Source: Agromyces protaetiae | GTDB taxonomy: Bacteria; Actinomycetota; Actinomycetes; Actinomycetales; Microbacteriaceae | NCBI RefSeq assembly: GCF_030866785.1 | Contig: NZ_CP133018.1 | Location: forward strand, 2,604,001 to 2,668,000 | Length of the DNA: 64,000 bases | Direction of reading: 5' to 3' | Part shown: positions 37,565-45,158 of the stretch, in pieces | How the letters are laid out: every line of letters starts with the position of its first letter | Numbering within the stretch: the stretch's first letter is position 1 | Program-made: the position numbers and the translations under genes | Notes under the pieces: model-generated | The model's database searches: none | What the model saw: the letters and a program-made list of their open reading frames with translations, nothing else | What the model was told of the DNA's origin: nothing

Positions 37565-38571
37565 ACCAGGTCACGCAGAACGTCCTGCGCACCCCGGCCG
37601 AATGCCGAGTACCGGCCGGTGCGCAGCTCCCGCATGACCGGGGCCACCCGGCCGAGCCGGCCGGGCGGGAGCGCGCTCCTGGCCGACTCGTGCGCAAGCT
37701 TCTCCGCGGCTTGGCGCAGAGCCCACGCGTCGTCGGGAATGAGACCGGGGAGTCGCGTGGCGAGGTCCCGGGCTCGCGCGAGGAGACGCATGTTCCGCTC
37801 GGTCCGCGGCGCACGCAGGCGGCCGAGCTTTCCGCCGAGCCCGAGCTCGGTCACGCCGATCTGGTTCGCACCGTGCTGCCGGTAGTCGATCAGGGGCTCG
37901 TCGACGACGCCGACACCGCCCGTCAGCGAGGCGACGATCGCCAGCCACTCGTCATGCACCCATGACGCCGGGAAGGGGACGGCCCGCTGCACAAGCGTCC
38001 GGCGCAGCATCATCGTCGCGCCGGTGAAGAGGTTGCGCTTCAGCAGCTCAGCCGGTGCGCCGCCCGCGCTGATCCGCGCAAGCACGCCTGCCGTGATGCC
38101 GAGCGTCTCGAACAACGAGGCCGGCAGCTCGTCGCCGCGCTCGTCGACGAGGCGCGCATTCGACGCGACGAGTTGAAGCTGTGGACGTGCCGCGAACGCG
38201 CGCACCGCGCGCTCGACACGATCTACGCGCCACACATCATCCTGGTCGGAGAGCGCGACGAGGTCGCCCGACGTGGCGCGAAGCGCCTGCTCGAAGTTCG
38301 CCGTGACGCCCAGTGCGGGCGCGTTGCGCATCACCACGAGCTCGATGTGCCGACCGGCCGAGCGGTGTTCCGCCACGAGTCGTTCGGCGAGCGCCACGGT
38401 GTCGTCGGACGAGGCATCGTCGGACACCACGATCTCCCGAACCGGATACGTCTGGGCGAGCACGCTCTCGAGCTGCGCCGCGAGATAGCGCGCGCCATTG
38501 TGCGTGCCGAGCGCGACCGACACGGACGTCGTGTCCGACGCGGCCGGACTGCCGGCCGAGGCATCCGTCAT
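37552..38571 (-). CDS. Glycosyltransferase family 2, rhamnosyltransferase-like
   Basis: A 339-aa GT-A enzyme. The start is SVSVALGTHNGARYLAAQLESVL, then EIVVSDDASSDDTVALAERL. The metal motif is LVALSDQDDVWR, exactly the SDQDD form common in WcaA/rhamnosyltransferase-like GT2 enzymes. The acceptor side has ASWVHDEWLAIVASL. It is the third gene of an ATGA-coupled operon after a YbhN-like membrane protein and an LpxA-like acyltransferase, which suggests it transfers a residue onto, or derived from, the modified sugar those genes help make. Confidence 0.88.
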   Translation of the reverse strand: MTDASAGSPAASDTTSVSVALGTHNGARYLAAQLESVLAQTYPVREIVVSDDASSDDTVALAERLVAEHRSAGRHIELVVMRNAPALGVTANFEQALRATSGDLVALSDQDDVWRVDRVERAVRAFAARPQLQLVASNARLVDERGDELPASLFETLGITAGVLARISAGGAPAELLKRNLFTGATMMLRRTLVQRAVPFPASWVHDEWLAIVASLTGGVGVVDEPLIDYRQHGANQIGVTELGLGGKLGRLRAPRTERNMRLLARARDLATRLPGLIPDDAWALRQAAEKLAHESARSALPPGRLGRVAPVMRELRTGRYSAFGRGAQDVLRDLVQPV

Positions 38572-39242
38572 GCTCGCGTCGCGATCTCGTCGCGGAGAAC
38601 CCGGACCAGTCTCTCGGCCGACGCGAGCTCACCAGCGGCGTATGCGCGGTCCACGGCCTCGGCGGTCTCGGCGCGCCCGCCGAGTCGCGTGCCCCCCACG
38701 ACGTTGCCGCCGCGGACGCGCGCCGGATTGCCGTATGCCTTGGCGAACGGCGGGATGTCGCGCGTCACGGTCGAACTCATACCCACCATGGCCCCGTCAC
38801 CCACCGATCTACGCTGATGCACCGACGTCCCGAGCCCGAGGTTCGCATGCGACCCGATCCGGACGTGCCCCGCGAGCAACACGCTCGACGCGAGCGTGAC
38901 CCCGTCGCCGAGGCTGCAGTCGTGCGCGATGTAGACCTGGTTCATGATGAACGCGTCGTCGCCCACGACCGTCGGCGCCTCGGAACCCGCGTGTACCTGC
39001 GCGTACTCGCGCACCACGTTCCGCGATCCGAGGCGTACTCCGCGCCCCGCGCCGAGGGCGTCAGCGGGATGCGGTACCGAGCGGATCTCGGGGGTCGCGC
39101 CGATCACGACGCCCGCACCGATCCAGTTGTCGTCACCGAGCTCGACCTCGCCCATGAGCACCGCGAACGGGCCGATCGTGTTCCCCGAACCGAGGCGCAC
39201 GCGCTCGCCGACGATCGCCGACGGATGGACCCTGTTGCTCAT
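38568..39242 (-). CDS. LpxA-like left-handed beta-helix acyltransferase
   Basis: A 224-aa protein built of hexapeptide repeats. It aligns by eye with LpxA: the segment NQVYIAHDCSLGDGVTLA corresponds to the catalytic-His loop (His107), LAGHVRIGSHANLGLGTSVHQ matches LpxA's LAGHV...TAVHQ (His142), and DIPPFAKAYGNPARV the exit turn. LpxA acylates UDP-GlcNAc in Gram-negative lipid A synthesis; this host is monoderm and shows no LpxC/LpxD here. It more likely N- or O-acylates a nucleotide sugar for the surface glycan, plausibly the 3-amino sugar made by the divergent aminotransferase/dehydrogenase pair. It lacks LpxA's long C-terminal helices. Coupled by ATGA to both neighbours. Confidence 0.82.
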   Translation of the reverse strand: MSNRVHPSAIVGERVRLGSGNTIGPFAVLMGEVELGDDNWIGAGVVIGATPEIRSVPHPADALGAGRGVRLGSRNVVREYAQVHAGSEAPTVVGDDAFIMNQVYIAHDCSLGDGVTLASSVLLAGHVRIGSHANLGLGTSVHQRRSVGDGAMVGMSSTVTRDIPPFAKAYGNPARVRGGNVVGGTRLGGRAETAEAVDRAYAAGELASAERLVRVLRDEIATRA

Positions 39243-40252
39243 CGGACCGAGTCCGGCTCGGCGTCAGCGGTCTGCGTCCCGTGCTCGTAGCGAACCTCTT
39301 CGCGGAGGTAGTCGTACTGCTCGCGGCGCAAGCGCCGACGGAGCAGCAACACGAACCCGATCGCGATGCCGGCCGCGAGCAGGTCGCCGACCGTGAACAT
39401 CGCCCGCGAGGCCAGGCTGATCGCCGTGGCCTCTGGGAGCGTGATGAGCGTACCCATCGCCGCGATCAGGATCGCCTCCCGAACGCCGATGCCGGACGGG
39501 AGGAAGAAGGCGAGCAGGCCGATCGTGAAGCCCAGGGCGATCGCGCCGGTGAGCAGGATGAGCGAGCCCAGGTCGGGATCGACGAGCGAGTTGAGCAGCA
39601 GCCACAGGTGCAGCCCGTAGGCGACGTACGACAGTAGCGACCAGCCGAGCCCCCCGAGGACGGTGCCGTACGAGACCCGGTGCTCGAGGGGCGGCCGACG
39701 GAAGAGCTTGAGGACGAACGAGGCGAGCGCGGTCATGATGCGCGGGTGCAGGCATACCAGGCCGATCGGCAGGAGCAGGAACAGCCAGAGGAGCCACTCG
39801 TGCCCCTCGACCACGACGGGCAACGCGAGCGCGCCGAGCATGAGGGAGGCTACGACGCCGATGCCGGCCGCATAGAGCGCGGTCACGAGCACGCGAGCGC
39901 GCAGGATGCCGTACTGCCGCCCGAGCTCCATCTGCATCACATACGACCACACCGACCCGGGCACGTACTTGCCGAGCTGGCCGACGAGCAGCACCTGCGA
40001 CCCGCGCAGCAGCGGCACCTTCGGCCCGAGCCCATTCAAGATCGTCACCCAGCTGAGCGTGCCGAATGCGAGGCCCACGAGCACCAGGATCTGGGAGAGC
40101 ACGACGGACTGCCACGACATCACCGAGAGCGCGTGCACGATGTCGTCCCATTGGGTCGCGAGGTAGTAGACCGCGAACGCGACGACCACGAGGACCAGGC
40201 CGTACCTGATCAGGTGAACCACCTTCGGAGGCAACGATGGCAGCTTTTTCAT
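39239..40252 (-). CDS. YbhN/AglD-like membrane protein (LPG-synthase transmembrane family)
   Basis: A 337-aa protein with eight or nine hydrophobic segments and the family motif LVGQLGKYVPGSVWSYVMQMELGRQYG, plus FFLPSGIGVREAILIAAMG near the C-terminal half. The family (lysylphosphatidylglycerol synthetase TM region, UPF0104) includes proteins proposed to flip lipid-linked sugars or aminoacyl lipids and the archaeal AglD. The start ATG 40252 has GAGAG five bases upstream. It heads an operon with the LpxA-like and GT2 genes and is divergent from the amino-sugar genes, which suggests a membrane step for the same product. Confidence 0.84.
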   Translation of the reverse strand: MKKLPSLPPKVVHLIRYGLVLVVVAFAVYYLATQWDDIVHALSVMSWQSVVLSQILVLVGLAFGTLSWVTILNGLGPKVPLLRGSQVLLVGQLGKYVPGSVWSYVMQMELGRQYGILRARVLVTALYAAGIGVVASLMLGALALPVVVEGHEWLLWLFLLLPIGLVCLHPRIMTALASFVLKLFRRPPLEHRVSYGTVLGGLGWSLLSYVAYGLHLWLLLNSLVDPDLGSLILLTGAIALGFTIGLLAFFLPSGIGVREAILIAAMGTLITLPEATAISLASRAMFTVGDLLAAGIAIGFVLLLRRRLRREQYDYLREEVRYEHGTQTADAEPDSVR

Positions 40253-40334
40253 ACACACTCTCTAGTCGTCGCGGTCCAGCGCGCCGGCACGTCCTCGGGC
40301 ATGTCGCGCATTCGGGACGTGGGCGCGCGACCCA

Positions 40335-40340
40335 TAGAAT
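40335..40340 (+). promoter_or_regulatory. -10 hexamer for amino-sugar operon
   Basis: TAGAAT lies 52 bases before the aminotransferase ATG; a GGAG at 40378-40381 serves as a distant ribosome site. The -35 is weak. It drives aminotransferase plus dehydrogenase. Confidence 0.45.
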
Positions 40341-40392
40341 GTTGCGGGTGCGCCGGATACATCCACATCCCGCACTCGGAGAAACAGCCTTC

Positions 40393-41496
40393 ATGATACC
40401 AATCACCGTTGTAGAGCTCGGGCCAGAAGTCGAACGTCTCGTCGTGGAGACTCTGAGGTCGGGCGGAATCGCGCAAGGGCGCCGTGTCGCCGAGCTCGAG
40501 ACCCGGTTCGCCGACCTCGTCGGGGTCGAGCACGCCATCGCCGTGAATAACGGCACCACGTCACTGGTCGCAGCCCTCAGCGTGCTCGACCTCGAGCCGG
40601 GCGACGAGGTCGTCACCAGCCCGTTCACCTTCGTCGCGACGTTGAATGCGATCCTCGAGGCCGGCGCCACCGCCCGGTTCGCCGACATCTCCGAGGACGA
40701 CTTCAACGTCACGGCGGCGTCCCTCGCCGAGCGTCTCACGCCGCGCACGCGCGCCCTCATGCCCGTGCACCTGTACGGCCAGATCGCCGCTATGGACGAG
40801 ATCTCAGCCATCGCCGAGGCGAACGACCTCGCCATCGTCGAAGACGCCGCGCAGGCGCACGGCGCCCGCCTCGGTGACCGTGGCGCAGGCACGTACGGCA
40901 CGGGCTCGTTCTCGTTCTACGCGACGAAGAACCTCACCACGGGCGAGGGCGGCATCATCACGACGAACGACGCCGCCGTCGCCGACCGGCTGCGGGTGCT
41001 CCGCAACCAGGGCATGCGAGATCGCTACCAGTATGTGGCGGCCGGTCACAACTGGCGCATGACCGACCTGCAGGCCGCCGTCGGCATCCCGCAGCTCGCG
41101 GGCTACGACGACGTGGTGGCGCGGCGGCAGGAGCACGCACGCCGACTGAGCGAGGGCCTCAGCGGGGTTCCGGGCATCGTGGTGCCGCGCGAACTCGCCG
41201 GCCGCCGCCATGTCTGGCACCAGTACACGATCCGGGTGACGGAGGCCGCCGCCGTCGGGCGCGACGAGTTCGTCACGAAGCTCGCCGAGCGCGGCGTGGG
41301 CGCGGGCATCTATTATCCGAAGCTCGTCCACGACTACGAGCCCTACCGCGATCGGCCCGACGTGATCGTCGAGGCGACCCCGGTGGCCGAGCGAGTCGTG
41401 CAGCAGGTCGTCTCGCTGCCCGTGCACACCCACCTCAGCCCCGACGACCTCGACCGCATCGTCGACGCGGTGGCGTCCGTCGTCGAGGGGCGCTGA
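40393..41496 (+). CDS. DegT/DnrJ/EryC1/StrS sugar aminotransferase (GnnB/WbpE-like)
   Basis: A 367-aa PLP enzyme that transaminates keto-sugar nucleotides with glutamate. PLP site lysine K179 lies in FSFYATKNLTTGEGGII. VNNGTTSLVAAL is the phosphate cup and VEDAAQAHGA carries the Asp that pairs with the pyridine nitrogen. The early GGIAQGRRVAELETRF is typical of 3-aminotransferases such as GnnB, WbpE and QdtB. It lies three bases before a Gfo/Idh dehydrogenase, the exact pairing that makes 3-amino-3-deoxy sugars (UDP-GlcNAc or UDP-GlcNAcA derived). The specific substrate is inferred from that pairing only. Confidence 0.9.
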   Translation: MIPITVVELGPEVERLVVETLRSGGIAQGRRVAELETRFADLVGVEHAIAVNNGTTSLVAALSVLDLEPGDEVVTSPFTFVATLNAILEAGATARFADISEDDFNVTAASLAERLTPRTRALMPVHLYGQIAAMDEISAIAEANDLAIVEDAAQAHGARLGDRGAGTYGTGSFSFYATKNLTTGEGGIITTNDAAVADRLRVLRNQGMRDRYQYVAAGHNWRMTDLQAAVGIPQLAGYDDVVARRQEHARRLSEGLSGVPGIVVPRELAGRRHVWHQYTIRVTEAAAVGRDEFVTKLAERGVGAGIYYPKLVHDYEPYRDRPDVIVEATPVAERVVQQVVSLPVHTHLSPDDLDRIVDAVASVVEGR

Positions 41497-41499
41497 GCC

Positions 41500-42459
41500 A
41501 TGGCCGCAATTCGCGTCATGCTCATCGGGGCGGGCTTCATGGGCTCGCTCCACGCCCGGGTCATCACGCAGTCCCCGCTCACCGAGCTCGCGATCGTGGT
41601 CGAGGCGAACGAAGAGACCGGCCGGGCCGTCGCCGACCGCTACGGCGCTGCCTGGCAGGCCGAGCTCGACGGGCTCGACAGCGTGGACGCGGTCGTCGTC
41701 GCCGCCTCGACCGAGGCCCACTTCGAGCTCGCGATGCGGGTCGTCGAGGCCGGGCGCCCGGTCCTCGTCGAGAAGCCGCTGGCCGACAGCCTCGAGCGCA
41801 CGACCGCGATCCTCGATGCGGCGGCGCGTCGCTCGGTCCCCGTCATGTGCGGTCTGCTCGAGCGGTTCAACCCGGCCGTGCTGACCGCACAGGCGCTCAT
41901 CGAGGATCCGAAGTTCGTGACGGCGACGCGGCATTCGCCGTACGTCCCCCGCATCCGCACCGGCGTCGGCTGGGACCTCCTCGTGCACGACGTCGACCTC
42001 GCGAGCCGCCTGCTCGGCGGCGAACCCACGAGCATCACCGGCGCGCTCGGGCACTTCCACCCGCTCTCGGCGCCGGGCGCCGAGGATGTCGCCGAGGCCG
42101 TGCTCACGTTCGACGGCGGTCGCGTCGCTCACGTGTCGGCGAGTCGCGTCGGTCAGCGGAAGATCCGGTCGTTGAGCGTGCACGACCTCGACAAGCTCAT
42201 CGAGATCGACCTGCTCCGGCGCGACGTCACGCTGTACCGTCACATCTCCGACCAGCCCGCCGATGCCGAGGGCCGCGGGTACCGTCAGCAGACCGTGATC
42301 GAGATCCCCGAGCTCGTCACCGCGCAGGAGCCGCTCGCCGCACAGCTCGAGCACTTCGTGGGCCTCATCGAAGGCCGGGTCGACGCAGAGGCCGAGCGCC
42401 GCTCGCTGCTACCGGCGCACCGCATCGTCGAGTCGATCACGGGCGTGGGCACCGTCTGA
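41500..42459 (+). CDS. Gfo/Idh/MocA oxidoreductase (GnnA/WbpB-like sugar 3-dehydrogenase)
   Basis: A 319-aa NAD(P)-dependent enzyme. The Rossmann motif LIGAGFMGSLHARV is at the N-terminus, the catalytic Lys in LVEKPLADS (~91-93), and the active-site His/Asp in WDLLVHDVDLASRLLGG (~163-164). The length matches GnnA and WbpB, which oxidise the 3-hydroxyl of UDP-GlcNAc or UDP-GlcNAcA before transamination. In WbpB/WlbA systems the bound NADH is re-oxidised by 2-oxoglutarate, producing 2-hydroxyglutarate; an L-2-hydroxyglutarate oxidase lies 2.7 kb downstream. Translation is likely coupled to the aminotransferase. Confidence 0.87.
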   Translation: MAAIRVMLIGAGFMGSLHARVITQSPLTELAIVVEANEETGRAVADRYGAAWQAELDGLDSVDAVVVAASTEAHFELAMRVVEAGRPVLVEKPLADSLERTTAILDAAARRSVPVMCGLLERFNPAVLTAQALIEDPKFVTATRHSPYVPRIRTGVGWDLLVHDVDLASRLLGGEPTSITGALGHFHPLSAPGAEDVAEAVLTFDGGRVAHVSASRVGQRKIRSLSVHDLDKLIEIDLLRRDVTLYRHISDQPADAEGRGYRQQTVIEIPELVTAQEPLAAQLEHFVGLIEGRVDAEAERRSLLPAHRIVESITGVGTV

Positions 42460-42479
42460 CGCGGGACTCGGGCCGCGAC

Positions 42480-42926
42480 CTACGGCGTGTCCGCCACGTC
42501 GCGGATGGTCGTCGGATGTCTCGGATCTGACAGGTCGACCTGGCCGACCACGCGCCCAGGGACGCCGACGACGACGCTTCGCGGCGGGACATCCGCCGTC
42601 ACGACCGCGCCCGCCCCGATGATGGACTCGTCACCGATGGTGACCCCCATGTTCACGACCGCGTTCGCGCCGATGAACACCCGGTCGCCGATCGTGACCG
42701 GCGCGCGGTCGACGTCGGGGTACGCGCGCCCGCTGACGCAACGCATCGCGCTGGAATGGGTGTAGATGTGCACGCCCGACGAGATGTCGCAGCCCTCGCC
42801 GATCGTCAGTCCGCCCGAGCCGTCGATGAGCGTGAACGCCCCGATCCAGGTGCCGGAGCCGATCGCGGGCTCCCCGATGATCCACGCATACGCGTTGTAG
42901 GGGTTCTCGGGGAGCCCGGCGGTCAT
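42480..42926 (-). CDS. Small hexapeptide-repeat acetyl/acyltransferase (WbbJ/MaaT-like)
   Basis: A 148-aa left-handed beta-helix protein. Repeats include WIGAFTLIDGSGGLTIGEGCDISSGVHIYTH (shown in part: GLTIGEGCDISSGVHIYTH), VTIGDRVFIGANAVVNMGV and TIGDESIIGAGAVVTADVPP. The His of IYTHSS is the likely catalytic base. The family acetylates sugars or amino sugars with acetyl-CoA, as in WbpD-type N-acetylation. It is two bases from the epimerase gene and on the same strand as the second aminotransferase, so it may acetylate that enzyme's product. It is clearly distinct from the LpxA-like gene. Confidence 0.85.
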   Translation of the reverse strand: MTAGLPENPYNAYAWIIGEPAIGSGTWIGAFTLIDGSGGLTIGEGCDISSGVHIYTHSSAMRCVSGRAYPDVDRAPVTIGDRVFIGANAVVNMGVTIGDESIIGAGAVVTADVPPRSVVVGVPGRVVGQVDLSDPRHPTTIRDVADTP

Positions 42927-42928
42927 GA

Positions 42929-43855
42929 TCAGGAGTTCCGGACCAGCGCGGTCATGCCCTCGCGGACCGGGATCGACGCCTCGAAGCCGAGCACGTCGCG
43001 CGCGCGGGTGATGTCGGCCGCACGGCGCGTGACGAGCACGGGGCGCGGGTTGAACTGCGGCTTGACGTCGACGCCGACGGCGTCGATGAGGATCTCCGCG
43101 AGCTCGGCGACGGTCGTGTCGATGCCCGTGCCGACGTTGATCGGGACGTTCGCCTGCTCGGACGTGAGCGAGAGCACCACGGCCCGGGCGATGTCCTTGA
43201 CGTGGATGAAGTCCATCGACTGCTTGCCCTCGCCGTCGATGACCGGCGCTTCGCCGTTCTTGAGGCGATTGACGAAGTGGTTGATCACCGACGTGTAGTA
43301 CGCGGTGGTCTTCTGGCCCTCGCCGTAGACGTTGAAGAACCGGAGCGCGATCCAGCTGAGGCCCTTGCTGCGGCCGTAGTAGCCGAGCAGATCCTCGTTC
43401 GTGCGCTTGCCGATGCAGTATGGCGTGAGCGGGTTCAACCGGTCGTCCTCGTGCATCGGGAGCTTCTCGGGGTCGCCGTACACCGACGCGCTCGAGGCCG
43501 CGACGATGCGCTTCACGCCGAGGTCGGCGGCTGCCGCGAACACGTTGTGCGAACCGACCATGTTGATGTCGACGGACGAGTAGGGGTCGGCGACGCTCTT
43601 ATTGATCGAGTCGGCTGCGAGATGGATGACGTGGTCGTACCCCTTCATCGCCGAGTACACGGCCGCACCGTTGCGCGTGTCCTGGTCGACGACGTCGACC
43701 CGGCCGGTCGCGATCAGCTCGTTCGCACGGTCGCGGTCGCCGCGCACCATGTTGTCGAAGATCCGCACGTTCCAGTCGTCGGCGAGGAGCTGTTCGACCA
43801 CGTGCAGTCCGATGAAGCCGGCACCGCCGACGACGAGGACGTTCTTCTCTGCCAC
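42929..43855 (-). CDS. NAD-dependent sugar epimerase/dehydratase
   Basis: A 308-aa extended SDR enzyme. VVGGAGFIGLHVVEQL binds NAD, the catalytic Ser/Tyr/Lys are in ASSASVYGDPE and YCIGKRTNEDLLGYYG. The NDP-sugar-binding part includes LRFFNVYGEGQK and GKQSMDFIHVKDIARAV. It resembles UDP-glucose/GlcNAc 4-epimerases but the active-site Tyr lies in the variant TPYCIGK. It is separate from galE at 22 kb. With the adjacent aminotransferase and acetyltransferase it could provide a 4-epimerised or 4-keto sugar intermediate. Confidence 0.88.
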   Translation of the reverse strand: MAEKNVLVVGGAGFIGLHVVEQLLADDWNVRIFDNMVRGDRDRANELIATGRVDVVDQDTRNGAAVYSAMKGYDHVIHLAADSINKSVADPYSSVDINMVGSHNVFAAAADLGVKRIVAASSASVYGDPEKLPMHEDDRLNPLTPYCIGKRTNEDLLGYYGRSKGLSWIALRFFNVYGEGQKTTAYYTSVINHFVNRLKNGEAPVIDGEGKQSMDFIHVKDIARAVVLSLTSEQANVPINVGTGIDTTVAELAEILIDAVGVDVKPQFNPRPVLVTRRAADITRARDVLGFEASIPVREGMTALVRNS

Positions 43856-43919
43856 AGATGATTCCTTCGGTTGATGGTCGAGCCGTCGGAGCGGCGGCCC
43901 GGCTGAGCTGATCGGCGCG

Positions 43920-45053
43920 TCAGCCGCGAGGCTGCGCGATGGCTGCGGCGAGCGTCTCGACGACGCGGTCGACCTGGGCCTCGGTGAGGTTCGCGTGCAT
44001 GGGGATGGCCAGGTGCCGGCCGAACAGGTCGGCCGAGATCGGGAGTTCGCCTTCGAAGCCGTACACGGGCTGCACGTGCGACGCGTATGTGCCGAAATTG
44101 CACTGCACGCCGTGCTGGCGGAGATACCCCGCGATCGCCCCGCGGTCCAGCTCGGGGTCGAGCGTGACGACGTACGACTGCCACGGGTGCTCGCGGTCGT
44201 CGAGCGCGACCGGTGCGGTCACCCGCTCGAGCGGCGCGAGCCGCTCCTCGTACCACCGGGCCGCGCGGCGGCGGTTCTCGAGCAGGGTGGGCAGCCGGTC
44301 GACCTGCGCGAGCATGACGCCCGCCGCGAGGTCGGAGAGGCGGTAGTTGTACCCGGCCTCGTCGAACGTCGGAATCGGTAGGTCGGTGCTGCCCTCCCGC
44401 GAGATGGCCGGCGCGATGCCGTACGTGTGCAGCTTGCGGGCGTGCTCGGCGAGCGTGGCGTCGTCGGTCGTGAGTGCACCGCCTTCACCGGCCGTGATGC
44501 CCTTGCGCCCGTGGAAGCTGAACGTCGCGACATCGGCGAGACTGCCGGCCGGCCGGCCGTGATAGCTGGCACCGGCGGAGCACGCCGCATCCTCCATCAG
44601 CCAGAGCCCGTGGCGGTCGGCGATCTGCCTGAGCTCGTCGTAGTCGGCGGGCTGCCCGAACACGTCGACGGCGAGGATGCCGACGGTGCGCGGCGTGATC
44701 GCCGCCTCGACGGCGGCCGGGTCGGCGCTCCAGATGTCGGGGCGGATGTCGGCGAACACGGGCGTCGCGCCCGTCCACATGACCGAGTGGCCCGTGGCCG
44801 GGAACGTGTAGTCGCCGACGATGACCTCGTCGCCTGGGCCGGCGCCGAGCACCTGCAGACCGAGGTGCAGGGCGGAACCGCAGTTGCTCGTCGCCAATGC
44901 GTGCGCGGTGCCGGCGACCTCGGCGAAGCGGGACTCGAACCGCTGACAGGTCGGACCTGCCCCGGAGAGCCACCCGGACGCGAACACCTCCCGGATCGCT
45001 TCGAGCTCCTCGTCGCCGACGGTGGGCTGCCCGAGTGGGATCGTGTCGAGCAA
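43920..45053 (-). CDS. DegT/DnrJ/EryC1/StrS sugar aminotransferase (second copy)
   Basis: A 377-aa PLP enzyme with K184 in FSFHGRKGITAGEGGALTT, the phosphate cup ATSNCGSALHLGLQ and EDAACSAGAS. Unlike the first copy it has PTCQRFESRFAEVAG and the HGRK active site typical of 4-aminotransferases (ArnB/PglE/Per-like). It ends 64 bases before the epimerase gene. Two non-identical sugar aminotransferases in one cluster imply two amino-sugar steps or a doubly aminated sugar. The exact substrate is unknown. Confidence 0.89.
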   Translation of the reverse strand: MLDTIPLGQPTVGDEELEAIREVFASGWLSGAGPTCQRFESRFAEVAGTAHALATSNCGSALHLGLQVLGAGPGDEVIVGDYTFPATGHSVMWTGATPVFADIRPDIWSADPAAVEAAITPRTVGILAVDVFGQPADYDELRQIADRHGLWLMEDAACSAGASYHGRPAGSLADVATFSFHGRKGITAGEGGALTTDDATLAEHARKLHTYGIAPAISREGSTDLPIPTFDEAGYNYRLSDLAAGVMLAQVDRLPTLLENRRRAARWYEERLAPLERVTAPVALDDREHPWQSYVVTLDPELDRGAIAGYLRQHGVQCNFGTYASHVQPVYGFEGELPISADLFGRHLAIPMHANLTEAQVDRVVETLAAAIAQPRG

Positions 45054-45104
45054 AGTGGTCCTTCCTCACGGAGGTCTCGCATCGGGGGCCGGCGAGGCCT
45101 CATC

Positions 45105-45110
45105 TATAGT
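45105..45110 (+). promoter_or_regulatory. -10 hexamer for lhgO
   Basis: TATAGT is followed after 48 bases by the lhgO ATG, which has AGAGGGA as a normal ribosome site. It lies between divergent genes. Confidence 0.5.
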
Positions 45111-45158
45111 AGCCGAGGCTGCGTAAGCGGCCTCGCCGAGCGAGGGAGAAAGAGGGAC

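Noticed and set aside
43856..43919. Search for a promoter or small gene in the gap between epimerase and second aminotransferase
   Set aside because: Only weak GC-rich dyads are present; nothing convincing, and the genes are probably co-transcribed.
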